From Salinibacterium sp. ZJ70 (GTDB taxonomy: Bacteria; Actinomycetota; Actinomycetes; Actinomycetales; Microbacteriaceae): a stretch of 64,000 bases of DNA. Under the pieces are notes generated by a model. That model was not told where the DNA came from. It was given only the letters and a program-made list of their open reading frames with translations, and did no database searches. The DNA is taken from NCBI RefSeq assembly GCF_011751865.2, contig NZ_CP061770.1, positions 2,046,001-2,110,000 on the forward strand, given 5' to 3'. Position 1 is the first letter of the stretch. Each line of letters opens with the position of its first letter. Positions 33,201 to 42,400 of this stretch are shown here, piece after piece. The position numbers and the translations under genes were made by a program.

Positions 33201-34785
33201 TGACGGACTCGGAGGTCTCCCCCACATCCGCACCCGCGGTGAGTGCGGACTGCTGCAGGTTCTTGGCGCCACGCAGCTCGGTGGACTTCGTGCGCGAGGC
33301 GATGAGCTCCTCGAGGGCCGAGAGAAGAGCGCCGCCCGTCGCCTGGCTGTTGGCGAGGTGCGCGACCTCGAGAGGGCTGTGCGGCGACGCCGTGTGCGGC
33401 AGCCACTTGAGCCACTCGAACTCGCTTGTCCATGTCGACGACACGACCGCGGTGACCACGAGCTCGGCGGGCGAGTGCAGGCCCGTGAGCTGCACGAGCA
33501 CGCCGCGCGCGGTGTCCGCCGCGATGCGGTGCTCGCCGGCGATGCCGAGCGCACCCGAGAAGTACAGGTTCTCGGTGACGGGCACGCCGTCGATGGTGCG
33601 GAACGTGTCACGTGTGCGACGCACGCGGTCGACGTACTCCTGGAGCCCTGTGTCCTCGTTCGTGATCGTCACCTTGTTGCGCGACTCCATGATGCCGAGC
33701 CCGAGGTTGACGCTGAGGAACTGCCAGTGCTCGGGCCGGCGCGTCCACAGCAGCGGCCCCTGTGCGATCGCCTGCTCGTACACCTCCGCCGTCGACGGGC
33801 TCTCGGCGCGGCGCACGCGGCGCTCCTCCTCGCGCTCGGTGTTGAGTCGCTCCTCGAGGGCCGTCGCGCGCGCGTCGAACCTCTCGATGTCGAGCTTGAG
33901 TTTGCGTTTGCGCTGCGAGCGCGTGGTGAACCACGTGCCGATCATGAGCAGCGGCGCGGCGATCGCAAAGACGAGCATGAAGAGCCCGCGCTGCGGCATG
34001 ACGAGCACCATGATGCCGCCGACGAGCAGGGGGGCGAAGAGCGACAACCACGGGAACGGCTGCGCATCCTGTTCGGTGGGCGGCGCCGGCGCGGGGAACT
34101 CCTCACCCGGATAGCGCGTCTCCACGCGCGGCGAGCGGTTGAACGCCGTGGGGCCGAACTCGGGGATGCTGCTCACGGGAGCCACGTCGACCGGCGGATT
34201 GATGCGCGCACGCAGCAGCGTCGCGCCGAGGCGCACCTCGTCGCCGTTCTCCAGGTCGATGCGCTGTACGAGACCGCCGTCCACCTCGAGGCCGTTGGCG
34301 GAGTTCATGTCGACCATGCGGATCGCGGTCGGCGTCGCGTCGATGCGCGCGTGCCGCTTCGACACAAGGGCGTCGCTCAGAACGAGGTCGGAGCGCGCGC
34401 CATCCCGACCGATGTACACGGTGCCCGGGGGCAGCGCGAACTCCTTGCCGAGATCGGGACCCTCCACGACGACGAGTCGCGCCACCGAATCGGAGCGCCC
34501 TCCCCCACTCGCGGCGCCCGCCTCGACGAGCAGCACATTGGCACCGGATCCGATGCCCGCCTCCGCGATCGAGAAGTCAGGTTCGAGCACGCGCCCCGAC
34601 GAGTCGCTCGGGTCCGACACCCGCAGGGTGAGCGGTCCGCTCGGCGACGCGCCAGCTTTCACGAGGTACGGGTCGCGTTCGGCGATGCCCGCTGCGACAT
34701 CCGCGACGGTCGCGGCGGCGTCCGCGGTGACGACGATGTCGGCGTGCGGGCCGGACCCTCGCTTGAGGGTGAGCTTGAGTTTCAG
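30286..34785 (-). CDS. eccC: FHA-EccC: FtsK/SpoIIIE-family ATPase of the type VII secretion system
   Basis: 1499 aa if started at CTG 34785 (MKLKLTLKRGS), which has AAGGAG 6 nt upstream and overlaps the previous stop (CTGA); no ATG, GTG or TTG is near in frame. Domains: a ubiquitin-like start, an FHA domain (about 110-180; YIGRDGARSDLVLSD, VSKRHARID), two transmembrane helices (about 245-285), then three FtsK-like ATPase domains. Walker A: GGTTGSGKSE (about 712), GASGAGKTVA (about 1043), GGPPASGRTN (about 1322). Only domain 1 has a canonical Walker B (VLVIDEFAAL); the others read LLLVDNF and LVVIEQI. EccC recognises and drives export of WXG100-type substrates. Confidence 0.9.
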   Translation of the reverse strand: MKLKLTLKRGSGPHADIVVTADAAATVADVAAGIAERDPYLVKAGASPSGPLTLRVSDPSDSSGRVLEPDFSIAEAGIGSGANVLLVEAGAASGGGRSDSVARLVVVEGPDLGKEFALPPGTVYIGRDGARSDLVLSDALVSKRHARIDATPTAIRMVDMNSANGLEVDGGLVQRIDLENGDEVRLGATLLRARINPPVDVAPVSSIPEFGPTAFNRSPRVETRYPGEEFPAPAPPTEQDAQPFPWLSLFAPLLVGGIMVLVMPQRGLFMLVFAIAAPLLMIGTWFTTRSQRKRKLKLDIERFDARATALEERLNTEREEERRVRRAESPSTAEVYEQAIAQGPLLWTRRPEHWQFLSVNLGLGIMESRNKVTITNEDTGLQEYVDRVRRTRDTFRTIDGVPVTENLYFSGALGIAGEHRIAADTARGVLVQLTGLHSPAELVVTAVVSSTWTSEFEWLKWLPHTASPHSPLEVAHLANSQATGGALLSALEELIASRTKSTELRGAKNLQQSALTAGADVGETSESVKPPPAPTPAIVVLISDDAPVDRARLVQVAERAADAGVYPIWVAPTQTQLPAVARTYVVAETDRTARVGLVRLGDEIVDVATEPVTQEQALWFAKRLAPVTDAGAAVADASDLPRSVMMLSLVGPEMATSPSVAIERWRENDSISDRSGGPLKRRRAGKLRAIVGSAGADAMHLDLRTQGPHALVGGTTGSGKSEFLQAWVLGMAAEYSPDRVTFLFVDYKGGSAFADCVNLPHCVGLVTDLSPHLVRRALTSLRAELHHREHLFNRKKAKDLLDLEKRGDPDAPPALVLVIDEFAALASEVPEFVDGVVDIAQRGRSLGIHLIMATQRPAGVIKDNLRANTNLRIALRMADESDSMDVVGDKVAGTFDPSIPGRGIAKTGPGRLTPFQSAYAGGWTSDTPPAPSIEVAELRFGAEHVWERPGKDEAAASDMQADPGPTDQARMVANFVAAAQQAAIPAPRRPWLDELAPVFDLTRLRQRTDTELVLGVVDLPQLQRQQEFAFRPDVDGHIAYFGASGAGKTVALRSIAAAAGITPRGGPVDVYGLDFGTGGLRMLEALPHVGSIVSGDDPERVVRLLRQLRDELDRRSEAYAAVDAGTIVDYRRLANAPDERRILLLVDNFPSFKNDFEVGAARAPWYGVFQQILSEGRGLGMHVAITADRPGSVPSSITASFQRKVALRLADESGYMLLDAPADILSSTSPPGRAVVDGAEAQLAIVGGVTSVADQAKALSALAVAIARTGRPPAREVGTLATEIPASTLPASVGGNPVLGISDDTLEPISFEASGTFVLGGPPASGRTNALRWLISSVGRAHPDAVRFYFGSPRSAIGKQPGWEAVATTVEDAGALAREVAATLAETADRKVLVVIEQIGDFLSTPADSALVEMIKAVKRSDHLLIAENETAGWSSSWPLLAEVKGARTGFLLQPEAMEGDTILKTSLPRVSRSDFPPGRGYFIARGKAVRVQLPLADG

Positions 34786-37145
34786 CGCGCGCTCCTTCGC
34801 ATCGACGTGACGGGTGATCCCTCGACGAGGCGGGTGGCGAGGTCTCGTGCAGAACGTATCCGATATCGACTCAGAATCCGTACCCGGCTCGTCGCGGCTC
34901 CGCGCGCGTGCGCGACGGCGTCGAGCGCGGACGACCACGCGGCGTCGCTCTCGGCGGGCTCGACGGCGCGACCCGAGAAGACGAGCTCGTCGACGTCGAC
35001 CGCGAGTCGGGCGAGCGGCGGGGAGTCGGCGGCACCGCTCTCGGCGAGCTGGCGCTCGAGCGCGGCCGCGGCGCCCGCGCGCGTGACACGGCCGGGCACC
35101 TCGTAGCCGAGCTCCGAGTAGCGGTCCTCGAGCTCTTCCCACGCGCCCGCTGCCTGATGCGCCGGCGGGCCTGCTCGGCGCTTGCGCACACGACGAGCCT
35201 TGATGAGCCCGACGATGAGCATCGGCACGAAGACGATCGCGAGCAGAACGAGCACGCTGATCCCGATCGCGTACGCCCACCCGGGCAGCACGAAGGGGAG
35301 GTCGTCCTCGTCCTTGTCCTGCTGCTCGAGTTCGACGGGCGTCAGCAGGTCCTCGGGCTCCTTGTCGGAGCGCGGAGGCTGACGCACCTGCGGCTGCGGC
35401 TCGCTCTGCGGCTTCGGCACCTGGTCTTGCGGCACATCCGTCTGCTCGGGCGTGGGCAGGAACGGCACCCAGCCGACGCCCTCGAAGGCGACCTCGACCC
35501 ACGCGGTCACGTCGTCGCCCGTGACGCTCACCGTGCCACCGCCCTCGGGCACGTCGGGAGCGAACCCCATGACGACGCGAGCGGGGTAGCCGAGGCTGCG
35601 CGCCATGAGGGCGAACGCGGAGGCGTACTGCTCTTCGTCGCCCACCATCTGCGGGCGCTCGAGCAGGTCGGTGATGCGGTCGGCTCCGTGACCGGCACGG
35701 GAGACCGCCTCGCCGGTGCGCCCGTGACTGAGATAGCCCTGCATGAGGCTCAGGCGGATCGCCTCCAGCTGCTCGGCGGGCGAGGTGCTGGCACCGGCCC
35801 ACTCCTGTGCCTTCGCGCTCACGACGTCGGGCACCCCCGAGACGGGCGGCAGCTCGACGGCCGCGACCGGCACATCCGCGAGCTCCGGGATGGTCGGCGT
35901 CTGCTGCGTGACGACCTCGGCACGGTAGCGGTCGCCCTCGCTCACGCCCGAGATGAGCACCATGCTGCCCGTCGCGGCGTTGTAGCGCAGGCTGTCACTG
36001 CGCGCGAGCGCGTCGTCGCCGAGGAGCTGGAAGTCGGTGGGGTATCCGACGCCGGGAAGCCACACGTCGGAGTACCCGACGATCTCTATCTCGATCTCGC
36101 CTTGCGCCTCCGGGGTGAGAAGCGGTGCAGGCGGCAGCGAGCGTCCGACGAGCGCGAACGAGCCGGATCCCCCGGAGCTCGCCGCCGCGCCCGTCACGTT
36201 CCAGAGCTTTCCGGTGAACGAATCGAGCGTCGCCATGCGGATGCGGTCGCCCTGCTGGAGGCCGTCGACCGTGAACATGACGTCGTCGACGACCTGCTTC
36301 GAGAAGTGCCGGAAGCCTGCGAGGGGGCTCGGGTAATCGAGCGGGTCGAACGGCGGATCGATCTCCTCGCGCAGCACGAAGCGCTGGTCGTTCGCGGGAG
36401 CGAGCCAGTAGCCCGCGCCGCCGCCCACCGCGGCTGCGAGAATCGCGATCGCGGCCGTGCCAGCGACCTTGCGCCGCAGCAGCGAACTGTCGGCAGACGC
36501 CGCGACGCCGCCGACGGGTTCACGCCATCCGAGCCAGATGAGCACGAGAACGGCGAACACGATGCCGCGCACACCCGCCTGATACGCCTCCTGGGTGCCC
36601 ACGAGGATGCCCACGAGGTACAGCGCGAACGCGGGGATGATCGCGATCGCGAACCGCCAGCCGGTGCGCGGCCGCGTCGCGAGCCAGCGCATCGCGAGCA
36701 AGGTGGAGACGAGCGCCACGAGCCAGGTCGCCGCATATGGCACGACAGCGATGTAGACGGGCGCGCCGACGGGCGTCGAGAGCGTGAGCAGGTCAGCCCA
36801 GCCGTACACAGTTCCGATCGCGACACTCGCGAACGACTGGAGCGTCGGCACCACCCCGAAGATCGTCTGACCCGGCACCGCGAACGCGGGACCGAACACG
36901 AAGTAGGCGACGAGCGCGGTCGCGAGCGTCAGCAGAGCGCCCATCCGCAGCATCGTCGTGAGAACACCCGTCAGCGCGCCGACGAGCAGGCCTCCGATGC
37001 CCGCCGCGAGGAACGAGAACCCGCCGTACGACGGCGTGAAGCCGATGACGCCGAGCAGCGCGAGTGCGAGCAGCACGGCCACGTCGAACCACGTGCGCAC
37101 ACTCGGCAGGGCGCGGCGATCGCCGCGAGCGGTCTGGTCCGTCAT
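34782..37145 (-). CDS. Transglutaminase-like membrane protein (TgpA/DUF3488 type), catalytic residues lost
   Basis: 787 aa, ATG at 37145 overlapping the DUF58 stop (ATGA). About seven transmembrane helices (residues 20-250), a large extracytoplasmic part with a transglutaminase-like fold (about 460-570), another helix (about 640-660) and a cytoplasmic tail with a DUF4129-like ending. The region that should hold the catalytic Cys reads VGDEEQYASAF (Glu about 504 instead of Cys) and the His region reads DDVTAWVEV (Thr about 547 instead of His). It is therefore probably a structural pseudoenzyme. Position between DUF58 and EccC corresponds to tgm of the bifidobacterial PFNA cluster. Confidence 0.85.
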   Translation of the reverse strand: MTDQTARGDRRALPSVRTWFDVAVLLALALLGVIGFTPSYGGFSFLAAGIGGLLVGALTGVLTTMLRMGALLTLATALVAYFVFGPAFAVPGQTIFGVVPTLQSFASVAIGTVYGWADLLTLSTPVGAPVYIAVVPYAATWLVALVSTLLAMRWLATRPRTGWRFAIAIIPAFALYLVGILVGTQEAYQAGVRGIVFAVLVLIWLGWREPVGGVAASADSSLLRRKVAGTAAIAILAAAVGGGAGYWLAPANDQRFVLREEIDPPFDPLDYPSPLAGFRHFSKQVVDDVMFTVDGLQQGDRIRMATLDSFTGKLWNVTGAAASSGGSGSFALVGRSLPPAPLLTPEAQGEIEIEIVGYSDVWLPGVGYPTDFQLLGDDALARSDSLRYNAATGSMVLISGVSEGDRYRAEVVTQQTPTIPELADVPVAAVELPPVSGVPDVVSAKAQEWAGASTSPAEQLEAIRLSLMQGYLSHGRTGEAVSRAGHGADRITDLLERPQMVGDEEQYASAFALMARSLGYPARVVMGFAPDVPEGGGTVSVTGDDVTAWVEVAFEGVGWVPFLPTPEQTDVPQDQVPKPQSEPQPQVRQPPRSDKEPEDLLTPVELEQQDKDEDDLPFVLPGWAYAIGISVLVLLAIVFVPMLIVGLIKARRVRKRRAGPPAHQAAGAWEELEDRYSELGYEVPGRVTRAGAAAALERQLAESGAADSPPLARLAVDVDELVFSGRAVEPAESDAAWSSALDAVAHARGAATSRVRILSRYRIRSARDLATRLVEGSPVTSMRRSAR

Positions 37146-38425
37146 CCCGTGATCCCCCTGAAGAGTCCAGGAAGGTCCTCGAGCTGCCCCACCGTGAGCA
37201 CAGGCGTGCCGCCCATGGAGCCCCGACGCGACTGCTCGCCGAGCGCCGCGATGACACCGAGGAACCGGGTGTCGGGCCCGAAGAGCGTCTGCACACCGCG
37301 GATCTCCCCGGGGCTCAGCTTCGATCCGCCGACCACGACCACGATGCTGGGCGCGGGCAGTCGGCGCGTGCGGTCCCGCACGAAGTCGCGCAGCGTCGGG
37401 TAGGCCTGGCTCTCGCCGTAGACGAGACGGCAGGCGGAGTCGAGCGTCGCGGTGACGGTTCCCGTGCGCCACACACCGTGCTCGCTCACGACGCTCAGCT
37501 GCGTGCCGTCGCGGATCACCTGCGCGGCGAGCGACGACGCCGCCGAGACGGCGAGCTCGAATTCGTCCTCGCTCGCGTACGAGGCCGCCGACGACGGCAG
37601 TGCGATCGTGATCTGCGACCGACGGGTCTCCTGGAACTGACGCACCATGAGCTGGCCGATGCGTGCCGAGGTGCGCCAGTGCACATAGCGGCGGTCGTCG
37701 CCCGGAACGTAGGGGCGCAGCGCGTGGAACGCGAGATCGTTGTTGGTGATCTTGGAGGACACCTGGCCCTCGAGGTCGCGCACGAGTCCTGCGGCCGATG
37801 CCGCGAGCGGCACGGTGCGCGGGTGCACGAAGAGCTCGACCTCCTCCGCCCACGTCACCGAGCGCCGCAGCAGACCCAGCTGGTCGCCGCGGATGGATCG
37901 CGCGGGCCCCGCGACGATCACGGCACGCCGGTTGGTGGGCACCTGGAAGAGCTCCTCCTGCTCCTGCTTCGGCTGCATCGCAGGGAGCTGGAACTCGGCC
38001 ACCCCCCGCCCGACCGGCAGCTCCATGCGCGACGGAGCGAGCCTGCGCGGGCCGGTGTTCGTGACCACCATGCGCCCCATCGCACGGTCGCCCACGACCA
38101 CGCGACGGGGATTGAGCTCGATGAAGACGCCATAGCTCGACCGGCCGACCAGGAAGAACGCCGAGATGACGAGGGACGCGACGAGCACCCACCCGAGGAA
38201 GGTGAACTCCTGCCAGCCGTAGACGGCCGAGAGCACAAGCGCGACGACCGCGAGCGCGATGACGACCCAGCCGACGGGCGTGACGACGCCCACGACCGGT
38301 CCGAGGGCGCGCCGGAGACCACGCACCACAGGGCGCAGTGCGTTCGTCACGGCCGTCGCGAATCGACGCGCGCGCTCCGCAAGCGGGCGCGCCGTCCGCC
38401 CGGCGCGGGTCTGGCGTTCCGTCAT
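37142..38425 (-). CDS. DUF58 domain-containing protein
   Basis: 427 aa. Two transmembrane helices (about residues 50-70 and 77-95) precede an Ig-like region and the DUF58 signature LRPYVPGDDRRYVHWRTSAR followed by GQLMVRQF (about 245-272), part of a von Willebrand A-like domain. DUF58 proteins are nearly always paired with MoxR AAA ATPases and transglutaminase-like proteins, as here: MoxR lies 4 bp upstream and the transglutaminase-like gene overlaps by 4 bp. The precise activity is unknown; assembly or maturation of a surface complex is the usual proposal. Confidence 0.9.
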   Translation of the reverse strand: MTERQTRAGRTARPLAERARRFATAVTNALRPVVRGLRRALGPVVGVVTPVGWVVIALAVVALVLSAVYGWQEFTFLGWVLVASLVISAFFLVGRSSYGVFIELNPRRVVVGDRAMGRMVVTNTGPRRLAPSRMELPVGRGVAEFQLPAMQPKQEQEELFQVPTNRRAVIVAGPARSIRGDQLGLLRRSVTWAEEVELFVHPRTVPLAASAAGLVRDLEGQVSSKITNNDLAFHALRPYVPGDDRRYVHWRTSARIGQLMVRQFQETRRSQITIALPSSAASYASEDEFELAVSAASSLAAQVIRDGTQLSVVSEHGVWRTGTVTATLDSACRLVYGESQAYPTLRDFVRDRTRRLPAPSIVVVVGGSKLSPGEIRGVQTLFGPDTRFLGVIAALGEQSRRGSMGGTPVLTVGQLEDLPGLFRGITG

Positions 38426-38429
38426 CCGA

Positions 38430-39398
38430 TCAGGCTGCGCGGTAGACGGGCGGTTCGATGTCGATGAGGATGCGCGAGACGACGTCCTCGGCCTTGACGC
38501 CGGCGAAGTCGGATTCGGGGTCGATCACCATGCGGTGCGCGAGAACCGGCACGGCCAGGTCGCGGACGTCGTCGGGGGTGACGTAGGTGCGCCCCGCTGC
38601 GATCGCCCACGTCTTCACCGCGCGCGCGAGCGCCATCGCGCCGCGCATGCTGACGCCGAGGAGCACGTCGCGGTGACTCCGGGTGGCTTCGACGATGTCG
38701 GAGAGGTACTGCATGACCGCCTGATCGACATACACCTCTGAGGCGATCGCCGACATCGCGACGATCGACTCGGGCTTGATGATGGGAGAAACCAGAGAGG
38801 CTCGTGCGCGCGTCCCCGAATCCATGAGCAGTGCGACCGCGGTCTGCGAGTCGGGGTAGCCGAGGCTCGTCTTGATGAGGAAGCGGTCGAGCTGCGCCTC
38901 GGGCAGTTTGTAGGTTCCCGCCTGCTCGACCGGGTTCTGCGTCGCGATCACGAGGAAGGGTGCGCCCACCGAGTGGCCTTCGCCGTCGATCGTGACGACG
39001 CCCTCCTCCATGACCTCGAGCAGCGCCGACTGGGTCTTGGGGCTCGCACGGTTGATCTCATCCGCGAGCACGATCGACGCGAAGATCGGCCCAGGGTGGA
39101 ACTGGAAGCGCCCCTTCGACTGGTCGTAGATCTGCACACCCGTGACGTCCGACGGCAGAAGGTCGGGCGTGAACTGGATGCGGCTCGTCGAGCCATCGAG
39201 TGTGTTCGCGAGCGACTTCGCGAGCACCGTCTTGCCCGTTCCGGGGAAGTCCTCAAGGAGCACATGCCCGTCGGAGATGAGCGCCGTGATGACGAGACGG
39301 ATGACGTGGCTCTTGCCCACGATCGCCTTGTCGACGTTGGAAACGAGCTTCTGGAATGCGTCGGCGAACCACGTCGCCTGCTCCTGGGTCACCGTCAT
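38430..39398 (-). CDS. MoxR-family AAA ATPase
   Basis: 322 aa. MoxR ATPases act as chaperones for maturation of complexes containing VWA-like partners. Walker A is EDFPGTGKTVLAKSL (about residues 53-67), Walker B is IVLADEINRASPKTQSALLE (about 110-129), and sensor 1 lies in LVIATQNPVEQAGTY. The C-terminal lid has RGAMALARAVKTWA. It is 4 bp before DUF58 and 66 bp after the giant Ig/FN3 gene, equivalent to aaa-atp in PFNA clusters. Confidence 0.94.
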   Translation of the reverse strand: MTVTQEQATWFADAFQKLVSNVDKAIVGKSHVIRLVITALISDGHVLLEDFPGTGKTVLAKSLANTLDGSTSRIQFTPDLLPSDVTGVQIYDQSKGRFQFHPGPIFASIVLADEINRASPKTQSALLEVMEEGVVTIDGEGHSVGAPFLVIATQNPVEQAGTYKLPEAQLDRFLIKTSLGYPDSQTAVALLMDSGTRARASLVSPIIKPESIVAMSAIASEVYVDQAVMQYLSDIVEATRSHRDVLLGVSMRGAMALARAVKTWAIAAGRTYVTPDDVRDLAVPVLAHRMVIDPESDFAGVKAEDVVSRILIDIEPPVYRAA

Positions 39399-39464
39399 CT
39401 TGTTCCTATCCTGTTGTAGCTCTCACCTTCGGGGTGCGTCGATCCATCGCCCGGGATCGTCGCG

Positions 39465-42400
39465 CTAGCCATTGGGCACGGCCGCCCACTCGCCGCGGCT
39501 GTACCAGCGCGTCACGAGCTCACCCGACGGACCGACAGCTCGGATGCGCAGCGACACGTTCTGCGCCAGAAGACCCGTCGCGCTGTTCGTGCGGATGACG
39601 CTTCCGCTCGACACGTTGACGGGCTGGCCGTTGCCGACCCAGTTCTGGCTCCACTCCATGTAGACCGTGTAGTTGCCGCTCGCGATGTTCGAGAAGCGCA
39701 CGTTCGCGGCGTAGCAACCCGAAGAGCAGCCAGCGACCGACTGGTGCGTCCGGCTCACGATCTCGATCGACGGCGGCGCCGGCGGGTTCGTGATCGTGCC
39801 GGATCGCGTGGGCGAAGCGGCACTGGCGCCCGCCTTGTTCACGGCGCGCACCTGCAGGTCGTACGAGCTCGCGCTGAGTCCCGTGCGCGTGTAGCTCGTG
39901 TTGGTGCCGACGCTTGACCAACCGGAGCCCGTGTTGATCTCGTAGCTGAGGTTCGCCGTGCCGCCGGGGCTTGCCGAGACGCCGTTCCAGCTCCAGACGA
40001 TGCGGCCGGGCGCCTCACTGTCGGTCACGGAGACCGAGAAGCCTCCCGGCGTGGGGGGCGCGGTCTGCGCCGTGATCGATCGCGACGCGGCGCCGATCGC
40101 ACCCTGCTTTCCTCCCGAGTTGACGGCCTGCACCTCGAAGGTGTGGGCGCCGGCACCCACGGTCTGGTTGCCCGTGCTCGTGGCCGTCGTCGCGTTCCAG
40201 CCGCCGCCGTTCAGTCGCCAGCGGTAGCTCACGGAGCCGCCGTTGGCGTTCACCCCCGCCCAGCTCGCGCTGATGACGGCGTTCGGCGCCCACTGGTCGC
40301 TCACCCCGATCGTCACCGTCGGGGTTCCTGGCGTGCCGTAGGGGATGACGGGGTTGCTGGCGGGCGACCATTCGCCCGGTCCGTGCTCGTTGATCGCGCG
40401 CACCGAGAACGTGTAGGCGGTGCCGTTGGTGAGCCCCGAGATCGTGCACCCGGGAGGCTGGCACGTGGTCGGCGTCGCGACCGACGGGCTCGTGCGCACC
40501 TCGTAGCCCGTGATGGGCTTGCCGTTGCTCGCGGGGGCGATGAAGCCGATCGCGACCTGGCCCTCGTCGCCCTGCGTGGGAACCGTGGGGCGCTGCACCT
40601 GATCGGGCACGTCGCTCACGACCACCGTGATGGTGCCGCTCGTGCGCCTATCGGGATCCTCGGTCGCATCCTCGATCGTGTAGACGACGACGATCGTGCC
40701 GGACTTCAGGCTCGAGTTCGGCAGGATGCGCACGGTGTCGTCGGTGTGCGAGATCGTGGCGGGCTCGCCCGTGTTCTGCACCGTGGCATCGACGATGCGC
40801 AGCCGTTCCCCCGTCGATTCGTACGGGTTCGAGTCGTTGACGAGCGGGCTCGCCACCACCGCGCCGTCACCGCGCTGCGTCTCATAGGAGTCGGCGACCG
40901 CGACCGCCGGGGCGCGTGTCGAGCCCACGACGGTCACCTCGATCGTGCCGAGGACGCTGAACTTGTCCCACCGCAGCAGCACTCCGAGCTGGAAGGTCGA
41001 CCCCTTGGGAGTGTTGCGCGGGGTCGACACGGTGAGCTCGGACCCGGAGAGCGACGCGTCGAGGCGGGGGCCCGTTCCTGTGAGCTCGGAGTAGGTGACC
41101 TGCTGCAGGATCTGCGCATTCGGGTGCCCGGTGGCACCACGCAGATCGAAGGTCGTCGACTCGCCGACCTCCACCTGGAGACTCGGCGAGGTGAAGGTGG
41201 GCGGAGTGTCCCGGAACTCCGGATCGCCCACGACGATCGGCAGCGTGAGCTGAGTCGTGTTGCCCTTGGGGTCGTCCTTCGACGCGCCGTCGGTCACCGT
41301 GAAGGTGATCGAGGCGGGCCCACGGTAGTCGAGGGCACCCTGGAAGCGGATGGTGTCCTTGTCGACGTAGCTGCTCGAGCCGTTGCTCTGCACGCTCGAC
41401 ACCGAACTGGCGTCGGGGATCCAGGCGCTGCGACCCGACGGCACCTTGACGATGTCCGAGAGCTTCCATTCGCGCGCTTCGTTCATCGGCACGTACTGGA
41501 TCGGCAGGTCGCGATCGATGTACGGCGGGTCGTCGAAGGCCTCGTCGACCGCCGCCGGCACGAGGATGAACGCCGCCGCCGTGAGACCGTCGTCAGCGTT
41601 CGTCACCCGGTAGGCGATCGCCTGGCGCTGCTCTCCCGGCGTCACGGTGATGCTGCCGTGACGTTCGACGACGACCTCACCTGAGGCGGCATTGGGTCCG
41701 TCGAGTGCGATCTCGAGTGCGGCATTCGGCCCGGAGGGGTTGAAGGCGTGGCCATCGAAGATGTCGACCGTGACCGAGCTCTTTCCCGCGATCTCCTTGA
41801 GACTCACGTAGATGTCCTTCGCCGACGGCGGCAGGAGGGGCGCGTCGGGCGTCACCTGAATGAGCACATAGGTGACATCCGATCCGCCCGCGTCGTTCGT
41901 GAGCGTGTAGCGGAGCGAGAATGAGCGCTCCGTCTCGGGTGCGGCGAGCACGAGGTACTGGCCGCCCACGACCTCCGCTTCGATCCCCTCGGGCACGTCC
42001 AGCAGCTCCGGCTCGACCTTGATGGGCAGACCCTGCGGATCGGAGTCGTTGGCGCGCAGGTCCACCTGGGCGATGCGCCCCGGGCGCACCGAGACGCTGT
42101 CGGGCACCGCATTGGGGTTGCTGAGCGAATCGGGCGGCGGGATGACGGCCACCTTGATCTCGGCGACGCCCGTGGCGCCGAACGTGTCGTAGACCTGGTA
42201 GCTGAAGGTGTCGGTTCCCGAGAGGCCGGTCGCCGACGTGTAGCGGATGAAGTCGGCGCCGATCTCGTCGATGGTGCCGAGCGAGGGCCCCGTCGGCAGA
42301 CGCAGCAGCTGCGTCGAATCGCCGTCAGGGTCGATGCGGTCGAGCGGGAGATCGATGCGGATGCTGCCCCCCGACAGCACGCGGGCGACGACGGGCAGCG

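Noticed and set aside
30517..35106. 1529-codon plus-strand reading frame opposite eccC
   Set aside because: Exact antisense shadow of the EccC coding sequence, with Arg/His-rich sequence and no family features.
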